NCBI GenBank assembly: GCA_016288705.1 | Contig: JAEELB010000036.1 | Coordinates: 1 to 49,635 of the forward strand | From: Lachnospiraceae bacterium | GTDB taxonomy: Bacteria > Bacillota > Clostridia > Lachnospirales > Lachnospiraceae | Direction: 5' to 3' | Length of the DNA: 49,635 bases | Shown: positions 15,130 through 24,512 of the stretch, one piece after another | How the letters are laid out: every line of letters begins with the position of its first letter | Numbering within the stretch: position 1 is the first letter of the stretch | Program-made: the position numbers and the translations under genes | The notes under the pieces: model-generated | The model's input: only the letters and a program-made list of their open reading frames with translations | Database searches by the model: none | What the model was told of the DNA's origin: nothing

Positions 15130-17295
15130 ATGAGATCCGAACGATCCAAACCGGTAAAAGCCTGTCTGGTCATCTACTATGTCGTACTTGTCCTGTTTTT
15201 ATGCCAGATCATTTTCCGCACCGACCTGATGGAATTCCTGCACTCCGGCAGGGAGGCTTCCGAGCGGGATTACACGTCCGGCTGGACCCTGGAAACCGGT
15301 GAAGTTGTGGATATCAGCAAGGTCAGCGCCGGGGATTTCGGCGGCCGCCTTACGGTGTCGAAGACCCTTCCGGAATATATGCTGGAGACCGACTCCATTT
15401 ACTTTTCCACCAGCAACCTCCGTTTCAAGGTATCCGTGGACGGGGAAGAGATCTACTCTTTCGATACCGTGGAAAACCTGACCGGCACCGGGGACGGCAT
15501 CTCCTACCACATGATCGGTCTGGGAAATAAGGACGCGGGAGAGACCATAAGCATAGTCGGAGAATCGGTCTTTGCCGACGGTTACAGCGGGCGCATCAAT
15601 GATATGCAGTACGGCGCGGAAGAACTGTACCGGTATTCCGTCATGCGGAATAATCTCTCCGGACTGGTCCTTTCCCTGCTGATGATCATTTTCGGCATTA
15701 TGATCATAGCCTTCTATCTGGGAATGTCCCGCAGGAATACGGTGATGCGGTCGATGTGGGGATTGGGGCTCTCCGCCATGCTCTTCGGATTGTGGAGTCT
15801 GTGCGATACAGGCATTCCCCAGCTTCTGACCGGGACCACCTACGCTTCGAGAGAGATCGTGTACGGCATCCTGCATCTGGCGGGTTTCCCGCTGATCTGC
15901 TTCGTTTATTCCAAGACAAAACAAAAGAGACGCATATACCTGTACCTGTCATTCCTGACCACCTTCCTGTGTTTTTCACTGCTTTTGTTTTTCAGATTGA
16001 GATTCGGCGCGGACATGCATAACATGGTGGGGCTCATTTACTTTTCCTACGCCACTGAGCTGATATGGCTGTTGATCATGCTGGTCGACAACGAGCTTTT
16101 CTGCCGTAAAAAGAAGATCGCCTCCTACATGTCCTACTTCTACGCCGGAGCCTGCATTTTCATCGCCTCCTGCTTCATCGACATGCTGAGATATATCGTG
16201 GGCAAGAAGGGTTCCATAGGACACGGAAGCTGGTTCAGGTACGGTCTGGTGCTCTTTTTCCTGTTCATGGCCTTCCAGATCTTCGACTGGTGGTCAAAAG
16301 AAAAATCCTCCCTGGAGAGGGACCGTTTCGTAAATCATCTTCTCCAGTACAACATGGATTCAATGGAGCCCGAAGACAAGATCAATAAGGTCCTTGAATA
16401 TCTCTGCGAGGAACTCCACGCCGAACGCGCCTATATCTTTGAGGACATGAAGGACGGCACCTTCGACAACACTTACGAGTATTGTGCCTCAGGAGTGACG
16501 CCCGAGATAGAGAACCTGAAGGGGCTGCCCTATGAGGGCACGATAGACGCCTGGTATGAAGAATACAGAAAAGACGGGCTTGTCATGATCCACGATATCG
16601 AAAAATACCGCAAGGTAAATGAGAACATATATAATGTGCTGAAGCCCCAGGGCATCCGTACCCTGGTCACGGGGCCGCTCATCCTCGAAGGCAGGTACAT
16701 AGGATTTTTCGGAGTGGACAATCCGCCCGAAGAGTCCATGAACGAGATTTCGGAGATCATCAGGCTTCTCATGTTCTTCCTTTCGGAGCTTGTGGCGCGA
16801 AGGGATTACCACAGACGCCTGATGGAATACAGTTATCATGATTCTCTTACGGGCGTGGGGAACAGGCGCGCCATCAGGGAGTTTGAGAGCAACACCCTTG
16901 ACACTTCAAAGCCTTACGGCTTTGTCATGTGTGATATCAACGGACTGAAGACCGTAAATGATACCAAAGGACATGAGGAGGGCGACGAGCTGATAATGAG
17001 CGTGGCCTCCTGCCTGACGACAGTCTTCGGGCAGGAGAACGTGTTCAGGCTGGGCGGCGATGAATTCGCGGTGTATTCATTCGATGAAAGCAGTCAGGAA
17101 TTTGAAGCCAGGATAGAACAGCTCAGATCGATGATCCGGGAAAAGAGCCTCTATGTGTCCATAGGGTATTCTTACGCCGACAGCGGGGATCCCGACTACA
17201 ATTCCCGCAGGATACAGGCAGACAACAGGATGTACGACGAAAAGCGGGAGTTTTACCGCGGCAATAAGGGCTATTACAAGCAGGCTGCTTCGTGA
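15130..17295 (+). CDS. Membrane-bound diguanylate cyclase (7TM-GAF-GGDEF)
   Basis: The 721-residue protein has one N-terminal membrane helix (about 13-30), an extracytoplasmic domain to about 170, then seven helices to about 390, as in 7TM sensor proteins. A GAF-type domain (about 410-560, ending GRYIGFFGVDNPP) precedes the GGDEF domain. The active site GGDEF at 642-646 (RLGGDEFAVY) is intact and HDSLTGVGNRRA marks the domain start, so cyclic-di-GMP synthesis from two GTP is expected. The position of the inhibitory RxxD site reads FGQE, so feedback by product is probably absent. There is no EAL or HD-GYP partner here. The only upstream binding-site-like sequence is GGGGGAA. Confidence 0.92.
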   Translation: MRSERSKPVKACLVIYYVVLVLFLCQIIFRTDLMEFLHSGREASERDYTSGWTLETGEVVDISKVSAGDFGGRLTVSKTLPEYMLETDSIYFSTSNLRFKVSVDGEEIYSFDTVENLTGTGDGISYHMIGLGNKDAGETISIVGESVFADGYSGRINDMQYGAEELYRYSVMRNNLSGLVLSLLMIIFGIMIIAFYLGMSRRNTVMRSMWGLGLSAMLFGLWSLCDTGIPQLLTGTTYASREIVYGILHLAGFPLICFVYSKTKQKRRIYLYLSFLTTFLCFSLLLFFRLRFGADMHNMVGLIYFSYATELIWLLIMLVDNELFCRKKKIASYMSYFYAGACIFIASCFIDMLRYIVGKKGSIGHGSWFRYGLVLFFLFMAFQIFDWWSKEKSSLERDRFVNHLLQYNMDSMEPEDKINKVLEYLCEELHAERAYIFEDMKDGTFDNTYEYCASGVTPEIENLKGLPYEGTIDAWYEEYRKDGLVMIHDIEKYRKVNENIYNVLKPQGIRTLVTGPLILEGRYIGFFGVDNPPEESMNEISEIIRLLMFFLSELVARRDYHRRLMEYSYHDSLTGVGNRRAIREFESNTLDTSKPYGFVMCDINGLKTVNDTKGHEEGDELIMSVASCLTTVFGQENVFRLGGDEFAVYSFDESSQEFEARIEQLRSMIREKSLYVSIGYSYADSGDPDYNSRRIQADNRMYDEKREFYRGNKGYYKQAAS

Positions 17296-17363
17296 CCGCC
17301 GGCAGCATGCGGTTCAGTCATCCCGCACGTGACCGCCGAATGCGGTCCCTCTGCCCCGGGTTC

Positions 17364-18824
17364 TCAGACCAGAGTGAGTCTCCCCTCATCCTTAAGAGTA
17401 AAATGATCCCGGTTCTTAAAGAAAAGCTCCAGCTCCTCCTTGTCGTTCGTGCACAGACGCCTGACGGAGACCTGACCGTCGCCGGATCCGGCGGATATCC
17501 CGAGAAACTCTTCCATGTTCCTGTAAGCGTAGGTGTTGATCCCCACAGTATACATCCTCTCCTCATCCGGCTGTCCGCCACGGTACTCCATTGACAGTAT
17601 CTCCTTATCCTCCCTGCGGACCGTGAGCTTCACGGTGCCGGACAGGATGAAGAAGACGTTTGCCCCCTCCCACGCTTCCTTCCTGTACATATGTCTCAGC
17701 ATGTCCTTCAGCTTTTTGCCGGAAAGGGAGATCTCAAATATCTCATTGTCATAGGGAAGGGCGGTCATGAGGTCGCGCCTTGTGACTTCAGGCCCCAGTT
17801 TCCTCAGTCTCAGGACATTGGTGGATAAAAGGAATATGTCGGTAGAAAAGCACTCCCTGAAGATATCAGTCATCATGTCCATAAGAGGGCTTTCGCGGTG
17901 ATACCAGGTGAGTTCCAGTTCTCCCGGCATGGAAAATAAAACCTGATCGTATTTCCTGTCGGTCTCGGTCTGAAAGCGGTCCAGGTAGAAGCTTACCAGA
18001 GGATCCTCCTCACAGGTATAGCGGTCGATGCTGTTCAGGCTCCAATCCCACTCCAGTATCTTCTTGTCACCCTTATCCCAGACCAGGTCCATCCGCCCCA
18101 CCTGCCTGCTGCCAAAGCCGGCCTGCACGATGGGGATCCCGTTCACGATCCTCGGTTCATCCATGTAAGTGTGGGAATGTCCGCCGATGATCATATCTAT
18201 CCCAATGCCGGGATCCAGCTTTTCCGCCAGAGCGAGGTCATCCTCTATCCCCAGATGGGACAGCAGTATGGTGATATCGGCGGGATCCTGAGCCGTTTCT
18301 CTCATTATCCTCTCAAGCTCTTTCAACGGCGGCGTGACCCTCACCGCCTTGTCTATTATATCCTCCTGGCTGATCCTCCCGGCAATGCTCTCCGTCAGCA
18401 GCCCTATGAAGCGAAGCCTGACCCCGTCCCTCTCCACATCCTTCCAGGCCGCAAAGAGGCGCCGGTTCAGCTCCCTGACGTACAGGTTCCCGCAGATCAC
18501 GGGAAAGTCAGCGCATTTCTCGAGAAATAAAAGATGAGACAGCCCGTAATCCAGCTCATGATTTCCGATCTCAAAGACATCCGGCTCCAGGGCGTTTGCA
18601 AGCCTGATAGTGGAGAAGCCACGGTACTCGGTATCAATGATGGAGCCCATGAAGAGATCCCCCGCCATGGCGTAGACCACATTCTCCTCCTTCTGTCTCA
18701 CAAGGCGGACAGCTCCGGACAGACGGGCAAGTCCGCCCGCAGGGACCCCGTTCCTCAGGCTTTCATTGAAATCCCCGTGAATGTCATTTGAATGCAGTAT
18801 GGTGAGTTTGACCGTGTCCGACAT
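17364..18824 (-). CDS. Cytoplasmic 5'-nucleotidase/UshA-like metallophosphoesterase
   Basis: The 486-residue protein has the metallophosphoesterase motifs in order: HSNDIHGDF (about 11-19), AGDLFMGS, GNHELDYG, LLSHLG and GGHSHTYM. The C-terminal half (from about 300) matches the 5'-nucleotidase substrate domain, including TRRDLMTALPYDN. Unlike most UshA relatives it lacks a signal peptide or anchor, so it acts in the cytoplasm, likely on nucleotides or related phosphoesters. AGGAG precedes the ATG. It is the last gene of the minus-strand run that starts with glyA, 78 bp after pepD. Confidence 0.88.
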   Translation of the reverse strand: MSDTVKLTILHSNDIHGDFNESLRNGVPAGGLARLSGAVRLVRQKEENVVYAMAGDLFMGSIIDTEYRGFSTIRLANALEPDVFEIGNHELDYGLSHLLFLEKCADFPVICGNLYVRELNRRLFAAWKDVERDGVRLRFIGLLTESIAGRISQEDIIDKAVRVTPPLKELERIMRETAQDPADITILLSHLGIEDDLALAEKLDPGIGIDMIIGGHSHTYMDEPRIVNGIPIVQAGFGSRQVGRMDLVWDKGDKKILEWDWSLNSIDRYTCEEDPLVSFYLDRFQTETDRKYDQVLFSMPGELELTWYHRESPLMDMMTDIFRECFSTDIFLLSTNVLRLRKLGPEVTRRDLMTALPYDNEIFEISLSGKKLKDMLRHMYRKEAWEGANVFFILSGTVKLTVRREDKEILSMEYRGGQPDEERMYTVGINTYAYRNMEEFLGISAGSGDGQVSVRRLCTNDKEELELFFKNRDHFTLKDEGRLTLV

Positions 18825-18902
18825 ATGGCTCCTGTTCAGTTCCCCCGTCCCCCGATTCCGCAGTTTAATGGAGTTCCGACGATCCTCCGGGTCTGAGTGG
18901 CA

Positions 18903-20348
18903 TCAGCACTTCTCCAGAAACGTCTCAAGGAATCCGTACACCCTCCTTACCGAGGATACGGACATCCTCTCTCTGGTGGTATGTACGTCCCACAGATCCG
19001 AACCGATGGACACGGCGTCCAGTCCCGGAAGCTTTTCCAAAAGGATGCCGCACTCCAGCCCCGCATGTATCTCCGTGAAACGGAGTTCCTTCCCCGTGGA
19101 TTCCCTGTAGGTCTCCCTCAGGAGTTCCTGAAGGTCCGACGACGCCACCGGCTCCCAGGGGGAGTACTTTTCCGTGATATCCGCTGCTGCCCCGAAGGAC
19201 CCGGCTACGGAGAGCATCTTTTCCTCAAGATCGTCAAGTCCCTGTCGTTTCTGGCTTCTCAGGGAATAGGTCAGCTTGAGCGTATCTTCCTCAAGACAGC
19301 ATATTCCCAGATTCAGTGAGGTTTCAGGGATCTCCGGCCCCATTTTCTGAAGACCGTTAGGGAGCTTCCCTATCAGTTCCAGGCATTTTCCCGTGGAAAC
19401 ACGGTCGCAGGCAAAACCCTCCGCCGGTTCCGACAGGGCAAATGAAAACTCCATGTCTTTTTCATTTTCCCCGTATCTTTCTTTTATCCCGGAGACCGCA
19501 TCCTTCAATGACTCCGTGAGCCTGTCTGCGTCTTCTCTCCTTACGGCCGCCTTTACCCTGCACTCCCGGGGTATGGCGTTGGACTTTCCACCGCCCTGCA
19601 TGCGCATCAATCTTATGTCAACCTGCTCCGATATTTCCCTAAGGAGTTCATCCATCACAACAACAGCATTTTCACGGTTTTTATCTATATCGCTCCCGGA
19701 GTGGCCCCCCAGGAGTCCTGACAGGGTTATGTCAACCAGAGTCCACCCTTCCGATATCTCCTCATTCCTTATGACGGGAAGGGACAGCTCAACGTTGGCG
19801 CCTCCGGCGCATCCCGTGATCACGACCCCCTCCTCCTCGGAGTCAAGGTTTATGAGCCTTCTCCCCTTCAGCACGGACAGATCGACCCGTTCCGCCCCGT
19901 ACATCCCGGTCTCTTCGGAAACCGTGAACACACATTCAAGTCTGGGGAAAGAGGCTTTTTTCCTCGAAAGAAAGGACAGGGCGTAGCAGATAAAGACCCC
20001 GTCGTCGGCTCCGAGGGTGGTTCCCCGGGCAGTGACCAGATCGTCCTCCAGTTCCGTATCAATGCCGTCGACGTGCATGTCCTTGGGACAGTCGGGATCC
20101 TTTTCGCAGACCATATCCATGTGGCCCTGGAGGATCACAGGCTCGCTGTCCTCCCTTCCGGGATCCGCTTCCCTTATGATGATCACGTTTCCCTGTTCAT
20201 CTGCATAATGCTCCAGGCCATTATCCCGGGCAAAGCCGGCGAGCCATCCGCTCACCTTTTCTTCTTCGCCTGAGGGTCTTGGGATATGTGACAGTTCCTC
20301 AAAAAATCCGAAAAAATCCTTTGGTTCAAGTTCCGATATCGCCGACAT
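18903..20348 (-). CDS. pepD: Beta-Ala-His dipeptidase / aminoacyl-histidine dipeptidase PepD (M20)
   Basis: The 481-residue M20 metallopeptidase has the zinc ligands in ILQGHMDMVCEKD, LGADDGVFI and FTVSEETGMYGAE, and a late GLECGILLEKLPGLDAVSIG element that contributes to the site. The length is that of PepD, which cleaves Xaa-His and other dipeptides in the cytoplasm. The dimerisation domain lies at about 200-390. AAAGGGGG stands 7 nt before the ATG. It follows the membrane-protein gene by 38 bp. Confidence 0.93.
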   Translation of the reverse strand: MSAISELEPKDFFGFFEELSHIPRPSGEEEKVSGWLAGFARDNGLEHYADEQGNVIIIREADPGREDSEPVILQGHMDMVCEKDPDCPKDMHVDGIDTELEDDLVTARGTTLGADDGVFICYALSFLSRKKASFPRLECVFTVSEETGMYGAERVDLSVLKGRRLINLDSEEEGVVITGCAGGANVELSLPVIRNEEISEGWTLVDITLSGLLGGHSGSDIDKNRENAVVVMDELLREISEQVDIRLMRMQGGGKSNAIPRECRVKAAVRREDADRLTESLKDAVSGIKERYGENEKDMEFSFALSEPAEGFACDRVSTGKCLELIGKLPNGLQKMGPEIPETSLNLGICCLEEDTLKLTYSLRSQKRQGLDDLEEKMLSVAGSFGAAADITEKYSPWEPVASSDLQELLRETYRESTGKELRFTEIHAGLECGILLEKLPGLDAVSIGSDLWDVHTTRERMSVSSVRRVYGFLETFLEKC

Positions 20349-20386
20349 CCAAACGCCCCCTTTTACCGGTTACAACAGATTTCCTT

Positions 20387-21964
20387 TCACCGTTTCCTGT
20401 AAAGGATATATGTATGATCCACGCCGTTTGTGGGATAGTCCGCCGAATCCACCTCCTCATAAAACTCAGGCACGGTGTAGGGCAGCGCATCCCTTGCAAT
20501 GATATACTCCGTCTTCCCCTCCTTCACGTATCTCTTCTGTCCCTCCTCGATCACCGGTACCCCAAGTGTATTGGTCTGGAAATACCTGCAGTCAGGAATG
20601 ATCCCGGTCAGGGTATAGAGACCGGCGTCCAGGCAGTTCACGTTGAGGAGGGTCGCGTCAGGGTCCTCATTTACGGTATCCGCAAAGGAGAACAGGAAAA
20701 AGCTGTCCCTGGTCTCCCTCATAAAGTCCCTGTTGGGCGTGACGGAAAAAGAAACTGCCAGGGATAAAACCGCGGACAGAGCGGGTATCAAAACAGCTAT
20801 CGGGATCTTTCCCCTGAGCTTCCCACGGGTGACGGTACCCACGGCCTTTCCGACATAGCCCATTCCCACGGGCGCAAACACGGAAAGAGTGAGGCAATAA
20901 TACGGAAGGCTCCCGCCCGCATAAAAGATCCCCAGGAACGTAAATAAGAACAGCCACCAGGGCGCAAGCCTTTCAATGGCTCCCTGCCCCTTTTCAATAA
21001 GGGCTCCGAAGAGCCCGATAAATAAGGGCACATAATACCCCGGGTCGTCCCTGAGCTGCCAGTACATAAGCCTTATGAGCCTGTGCAGGGCATCCGTCAG
21101 TCCTTCTTTTTGGGACAGATGGCTGTACAGAAAGACGTTGTCGTAGACGTACACGCTATACCAGTCATGCAGCCCCCCTCTGACCCCGAAAAACAGGAGC
21201 CATGGGACCATTGACAAAAGCATCCCGCCGACAAATATGAAAAAGTAACGTATTATCTTTTTCCCCTGACCCATGGACAACAGTTTCAGGGAAAAGACAA
21301 AGGCAAACGCCAGATAGAACCCCAGCCAGGTGTATTTCACCTGCATCAGGATCCCTGCTGCCAGGGCGTTTCTGAACACCATGCCCGCAGGCGGCAGAAC
21401 AGAGCCGTTTACCTCTCCGGTCAAGCGGATGTCAAGCGGTTCACGGGAGTCCCCCCGAAGGGAATTGACTGATGAGGTCGGATGATCCGCGGAAGTTCTC
21501 ATATAGTCCAGGCAGTCATAAAGCCCCATTGCAAGAAGCGGAAGGAAGATCTCTTCGGCAGAGCCGCCCCAGTAAAAGGCCTCTGACGTGCATACAACCG
21601 CCCCCAGCACGGGCGTGAGGGCGAGGCAGGCCGTCCGTCCCGCATAAAGTCTCATGATCCTGAAAGAATAATAAAGAAAGGCCGTGAGGGACACCGTCTC
21701 CAGAAGGAAAACCCCGGCAAAGGTCCTGTGGGACAGGAGCCAGGCCAAACCGTAGACCAGATAAAGGTAAGGCCCCTTCTGGTCGTAAAGATCCCTGTAG
21801 GGCAAAAGGCCGTTCATCAGGCCTTTCCCCACGGTGAAATAACTGTTTGCGTCGTCCCAGTTGTTGAAAACATACAAAGGCGACGACCTTGAACAGACAA
21901 GGAGGATAAAGAAGGCTGAGATCAGGCAGAACAGAAGAACCTTTAGGGCCTGACCTCTCTTCAT
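20387..21964 (-). CDS. Polytopic membrane protein, GT-C glycosyltransferase-like
   Basis: The 525-residue protein has about ten hydrophobic helices. An early loop, NNWDDANSYFTVGKG, then LPYRDLYDQKGPYLYLVYGL, resembles the acidic first loop of GT-C (PMT/family 39 type) enzymes that use polyprenyl-phosphate sugars. A soluble tail of about 100 residues follows the last helix. No closer family is recognised. The start ATG overlaps the lysC stop by 4 nt, so it is translated with an amino-acid biosynthesis operon, an odd partner. Confidence 0.65.
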   Translation of the reverse strand: MKRGQALKVLLFCLISAFFILLVCSRSSPLYVFNNWDDANSYFTVGKGLMNGLLPYRDLYDQKGPYLYLVYGLAWLLSHRTFAGVFLLETVSLTAFLYYSFRIMRLYAGRTACLALTPVLGAVVCTSEAFYWGGSAEEIFLPLLAMGLYDCLDYMRTSADHPTSSVNSLRGDSREPLDIRLTGEVNGSVLPPAGMVFRNALAAGILMQVKYTWLGFYLAFAFVFSLKLLSMGQGKKIIRYFFIFVGGMLLSMVPWLLFFGVRGGLHDWYSVYVYDNVFLYSHLSQKEGLTDALHRLIRLMYWQLRDDPGYYVPLFIGLFGALIEKGQGAIERLAPWWLFLFTFLGIFYAGGSLPYYCLTLSVFAPVGMGYVGKAVGTVTRGKLRGKIPIAVLIPALSAVLSLAVSFSVTPNRDFMRETRDSFFLFSFADTVNEDPDATLLNVNCLDAGLYTLTGIIPDCRYFQTNTLGVPVIEEGQKRYVKEGKTEYIIARDALPYTVPEFYEEVDSADYPTNGVDHTYILYRKR

Positions 21965-23283
21965 ATCCTCGTCATGACGAAAATATCGTAGATGGCGCGG
22001 ATGGCGGCCTCAAAGTCGTCATTCTTTACGCCGATTATGATATTGAGCTCCGAAGAACCCTGATCTATCATCTTTACGTTCACGCTGGCGTGGGCCAGGG
22101 CGGAGAATATCCTGCCGGCAGTTCCCCTTGTGGCTCTCATCCCTCTCCCCACCACGGCTATCAGGGCCAGATCGGATTCTATCTCTATGGAGTCGGGATG
22201 AGCGAGCCTGTGGATCTCCGCCACCACCCTCTGCTCATGGCTCATGAACTCGCTCTGATGGACGAAAACGGTCATGGTATCGATACCGGAAGGCATATGC
22301 TCAAAGCTTATCCCGTTATCCTCGAACGCCTGAAGGACCTTGCGTCCGAACCCGACCTCGGTGTTCATGAGATCCTTGTCCACATTGACGGCGCAGAAGC
22401 CCTTCTTCCCGGCGATGCCCGTGATGATATACTCCGACTTCTGGCAGGTGCTCTCCACTATCCAGGTCCCCGGATTTGAGGGATCGTTCGTATTTCTGAT
22501 ATTTACCGGGATCCCTTCCCTTCTCACGGGGAACACCGCCTCCTCATGGAGCACCCCGGCTCCCATGTAGGAAAGCTCCCTGAGCTCCCTGTAGGTGATG
22601 GTGTCTATCCTGACTGGATCGTCGATTATGCCGGGATCCGCCACAAGAAATCCCGATACATCCGTCCAGTTCTCGTACACGTCGGAATGGACGGCTCTGG
22701 CAACGATAGAGCCCGATATATCGGATCCGCCCCTTGAAAAGGTGTGGATCGAACCGTCGGGAAGACTTCCGTAAAATCCGGGGATCACGGCCCCTTCCTT
22801 AAGCGCTTTGAGCTTTGCCCTGGCGGTTTCATTCGTCCTTTCCGATTCGAAAGTCCCGTGCTCGTCGAAGAGCACGATGTCGGCGGCATCCACAAAAGGT
22901 CTGCCGAGGGCAGCCGCCATGATCAGCGCGTTCAGGTATTCGCCTCTGGACGCGGCGTAATCCCCGCCATTCTTTGAGCGGAAATTCGAGTCGATGGCCT
23001 GGAACTCGGAATCCATATCCACCTTCACGCCGAGTCCTTTTACTATCTCGTCGTATCTGGCCCGGATATTGTCAAGCGCCTTGGAAAAATCCCTGCCGTC
23101 CTCCGCAAGGGCGTAACACCTGTAGAGCATGTCCGTGACCTTGGCGTCCCCCTTAAATCTCTTTCCCGGAGCGGAAGGGACTACGTACAGCCTTTCCTTC
23201 TCGCTCTTTACGATCTCAACCGCTTTTTTGAACTGATCGGCGCAGGCAAGAGAGCTTCCGCCGAATTTAACCGTCTTTATCAT
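21961..23283 (-). CDS. lysC: Aspartate kinase
   Basis: The 440-residue protein starts with the kinase motif KFGGSSLA and has SRGGSDISGSIVA for aspartate/ATP binding; ACT-type regulatory domains fill the C-terminal 150 residues (GKKGFCAVNVDKDLM, VGRGMRATRGTAGRIFSAL). It makes aspartyl phosphate for lysine, threonine and methionine. The start shares one base with the hom stop (TGATG), so hom and lysC are translationally coupled. Symbol given by function; the isozyme type is not distinguishable. Confidence 0.94.
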   Translation of the reverse strand: MIKTVKFGGSSLACADQFKKAVEIVKSEKERLYVVPSAPGKRFKGDAKVTDMLYRCYALAEDGRDFSKALDNIRARYDEIVKGLGVKVDMDSEFQAIDSNFRSKNGGDYAASRGEYLNALIMAAALGRPFVDAADIVLFDEHGTFESERTNETARAKLKALKEGAVIPGFYGSLPDGSIHTFSRGGSDISGSIVARAVHSDVYENWTDVSGFLVADPGIIDDPVRIDTITYRELRELSYMGAGVLHEEAVFPVRREGIPVNIRNTNDPSNPGTWIVESTCQKSEYIITGIAGKKGFCAVNVDKDLMNTEVGFGRKVLQAFEDNGISFEHMPSGIDTMTVFVHQSEFMSHEQRVVAEIHRLAHPDSIEIESDLALIAVVGRGMRATRGTAGRIFSALAHASVNVKMIDQGSSELNIIIGVKNDDFEAAIRAIYDIFVMTRI

Positions 23284-24488
23284 CAGATATCCAGCCTTAT
23301 CCTTCCGATCACGCCGCCGATGGCCGAAGCAGCCTCATCAAAGCTCTTTTCGGACATCTCGGTGGTAATGAACGCATACTCACCCGTCAGGGCCGCTCCG
23401 ACCTCTTCGGTCCCGCGGAACACCTTCAGGGCGTCCTGTTTCTTTTCCTCGGAGACTCTTACAAAAAATCTTCTTCTGGTGGAAGAGAAGTCCACCACAT
23501 CCGAATCGTCTCCGCTCCATTCATATCTGTCTCCGTCCCCGCCCTTAACTGCCAGGTCCACCACATCCGCGGACACTGCGCTGGCAGTGGGCAGCATTCC
23601 CGCGCCCTGGCCGTAATACATGGATTCTCCGAGCATGTTCCCATCCACTGAGATAGCGTTGAACACTCCGTCCACCATGGACAGAGGATCGCCGCAGGGG
23701 ATCATGAAGGGTGAGACCGCCACGTAGGCGCCTTTGGGAGTCTTTCTGAATGCGCCCAGGAGCTTTATCCTCCTCTTAAGCACCTTTGCATACTTGAAAT
23801 CCACGGGCTGTATCTCGGATATCCCTTCCGTATACACCTTCTGCCAGTCCACGTTCTTTCCGGTGACAAGGGATGCGAGTATGGCGATCTTTCTCGCCGC
23901 ATCGAAGCCGTCCACATCGGCGGAGGGGTCTCTCTCAGCAAAGCCCTTATCCTGCGCTTCCTTGAGCACGTCGTTAAACTCCCTGCCCTCTTTTTCCATG
24001 GCAGTGAGGATGTAATTTGTAGTCCCGTTCAGGATCCCGGTGATCCCGTTGATCTCGTCCGCGGTGAGACAGGTCTTGAGCACCCTGAGGATGGGTATCC
24101 CGCCCCCCACGGAGGCTTCAAACAGGTATCTGACTCCGTGGTCTTCGGCTATCTTCATAAGCTCGGGACCTTTGGCCGCCACAAGAGCCTTGTTGGAGGT
24201 GCAGACGCATATGCCCTTCTCGAGAGCGGCCTTTGTAAACTCGTAGGCAGCTCCCGTGCCGCCCATGGTCTCCACCACAATGTCGGTATCCGGATCGTTC
24301 AGGACATCGTTTATGTCGTGAACGATCTTGTCTTCATTTATATCACCGGGAAAATCCCTGAGATCAAGGATATGAGACACCTCGACGTCAACGCCCGAGC
24401 CTTCCCTTATCCTGCCCCGGTTCACGGAGAGCACTTCGGCCACGCCGCTGCCCACCGTACCATATCCCAGTATGGATACATGCTTCAT
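23283..24488 (-). CDS. hom: Homoserine dehydrogenase
   Basis: The 401-residue protein has the Rossmann motif GYGTVGSG at 8-15, the catalytic-domain signature NGTTNYIL with GFAERDPSADVDGFDAARK, and a short ACT-like C-terminus. It reduces aspartate semialdehyde to homoserine, the step after lysC and Asd on the way to threonine and methionine. AAAGGGG precedes the ATG. It lies 24 bp after glyA and overlaps lysC by one base. Confidence 0.95.
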   Translation of the reverse strand: MKHVSILGYGTVGSGVAEVLSVNRGRIREGSGVDVEVSHILDLRDFPGDINEDKIVHDINDVLNDPDTDIVVETMGGTGAAYEFTKAALEKGICVCTSNKALVAAKGPELMKIAEDHGVRYLFEASVGGGIPILRVLKTCLTADEINGITGILNGTTNYILTAMEKEGREFNDVLKEAQDKGFAERDPSADVDGFDAARKIAILASLVTGKNVDWQKVYTEGISEIQPVDFKYAKVLKRRIKLLGAFRKTPKGAYVAVSPFMIPCGDPLSMVDGVFNAISVDGNMLGESMYYGQGAGMLPTASAVSADVVDLAVKGGDGDRYEWSGDDSDVVDFSSTRRRFFVRVSEEKKQDALKVFRGTEEVGAALTGEYAFITTEMSEKSFDEAASAIGGVIGRIRLDI

Positions 24489-24512
24489 AATGCGCCCCTT
24501 TTGCTCAAGTTT

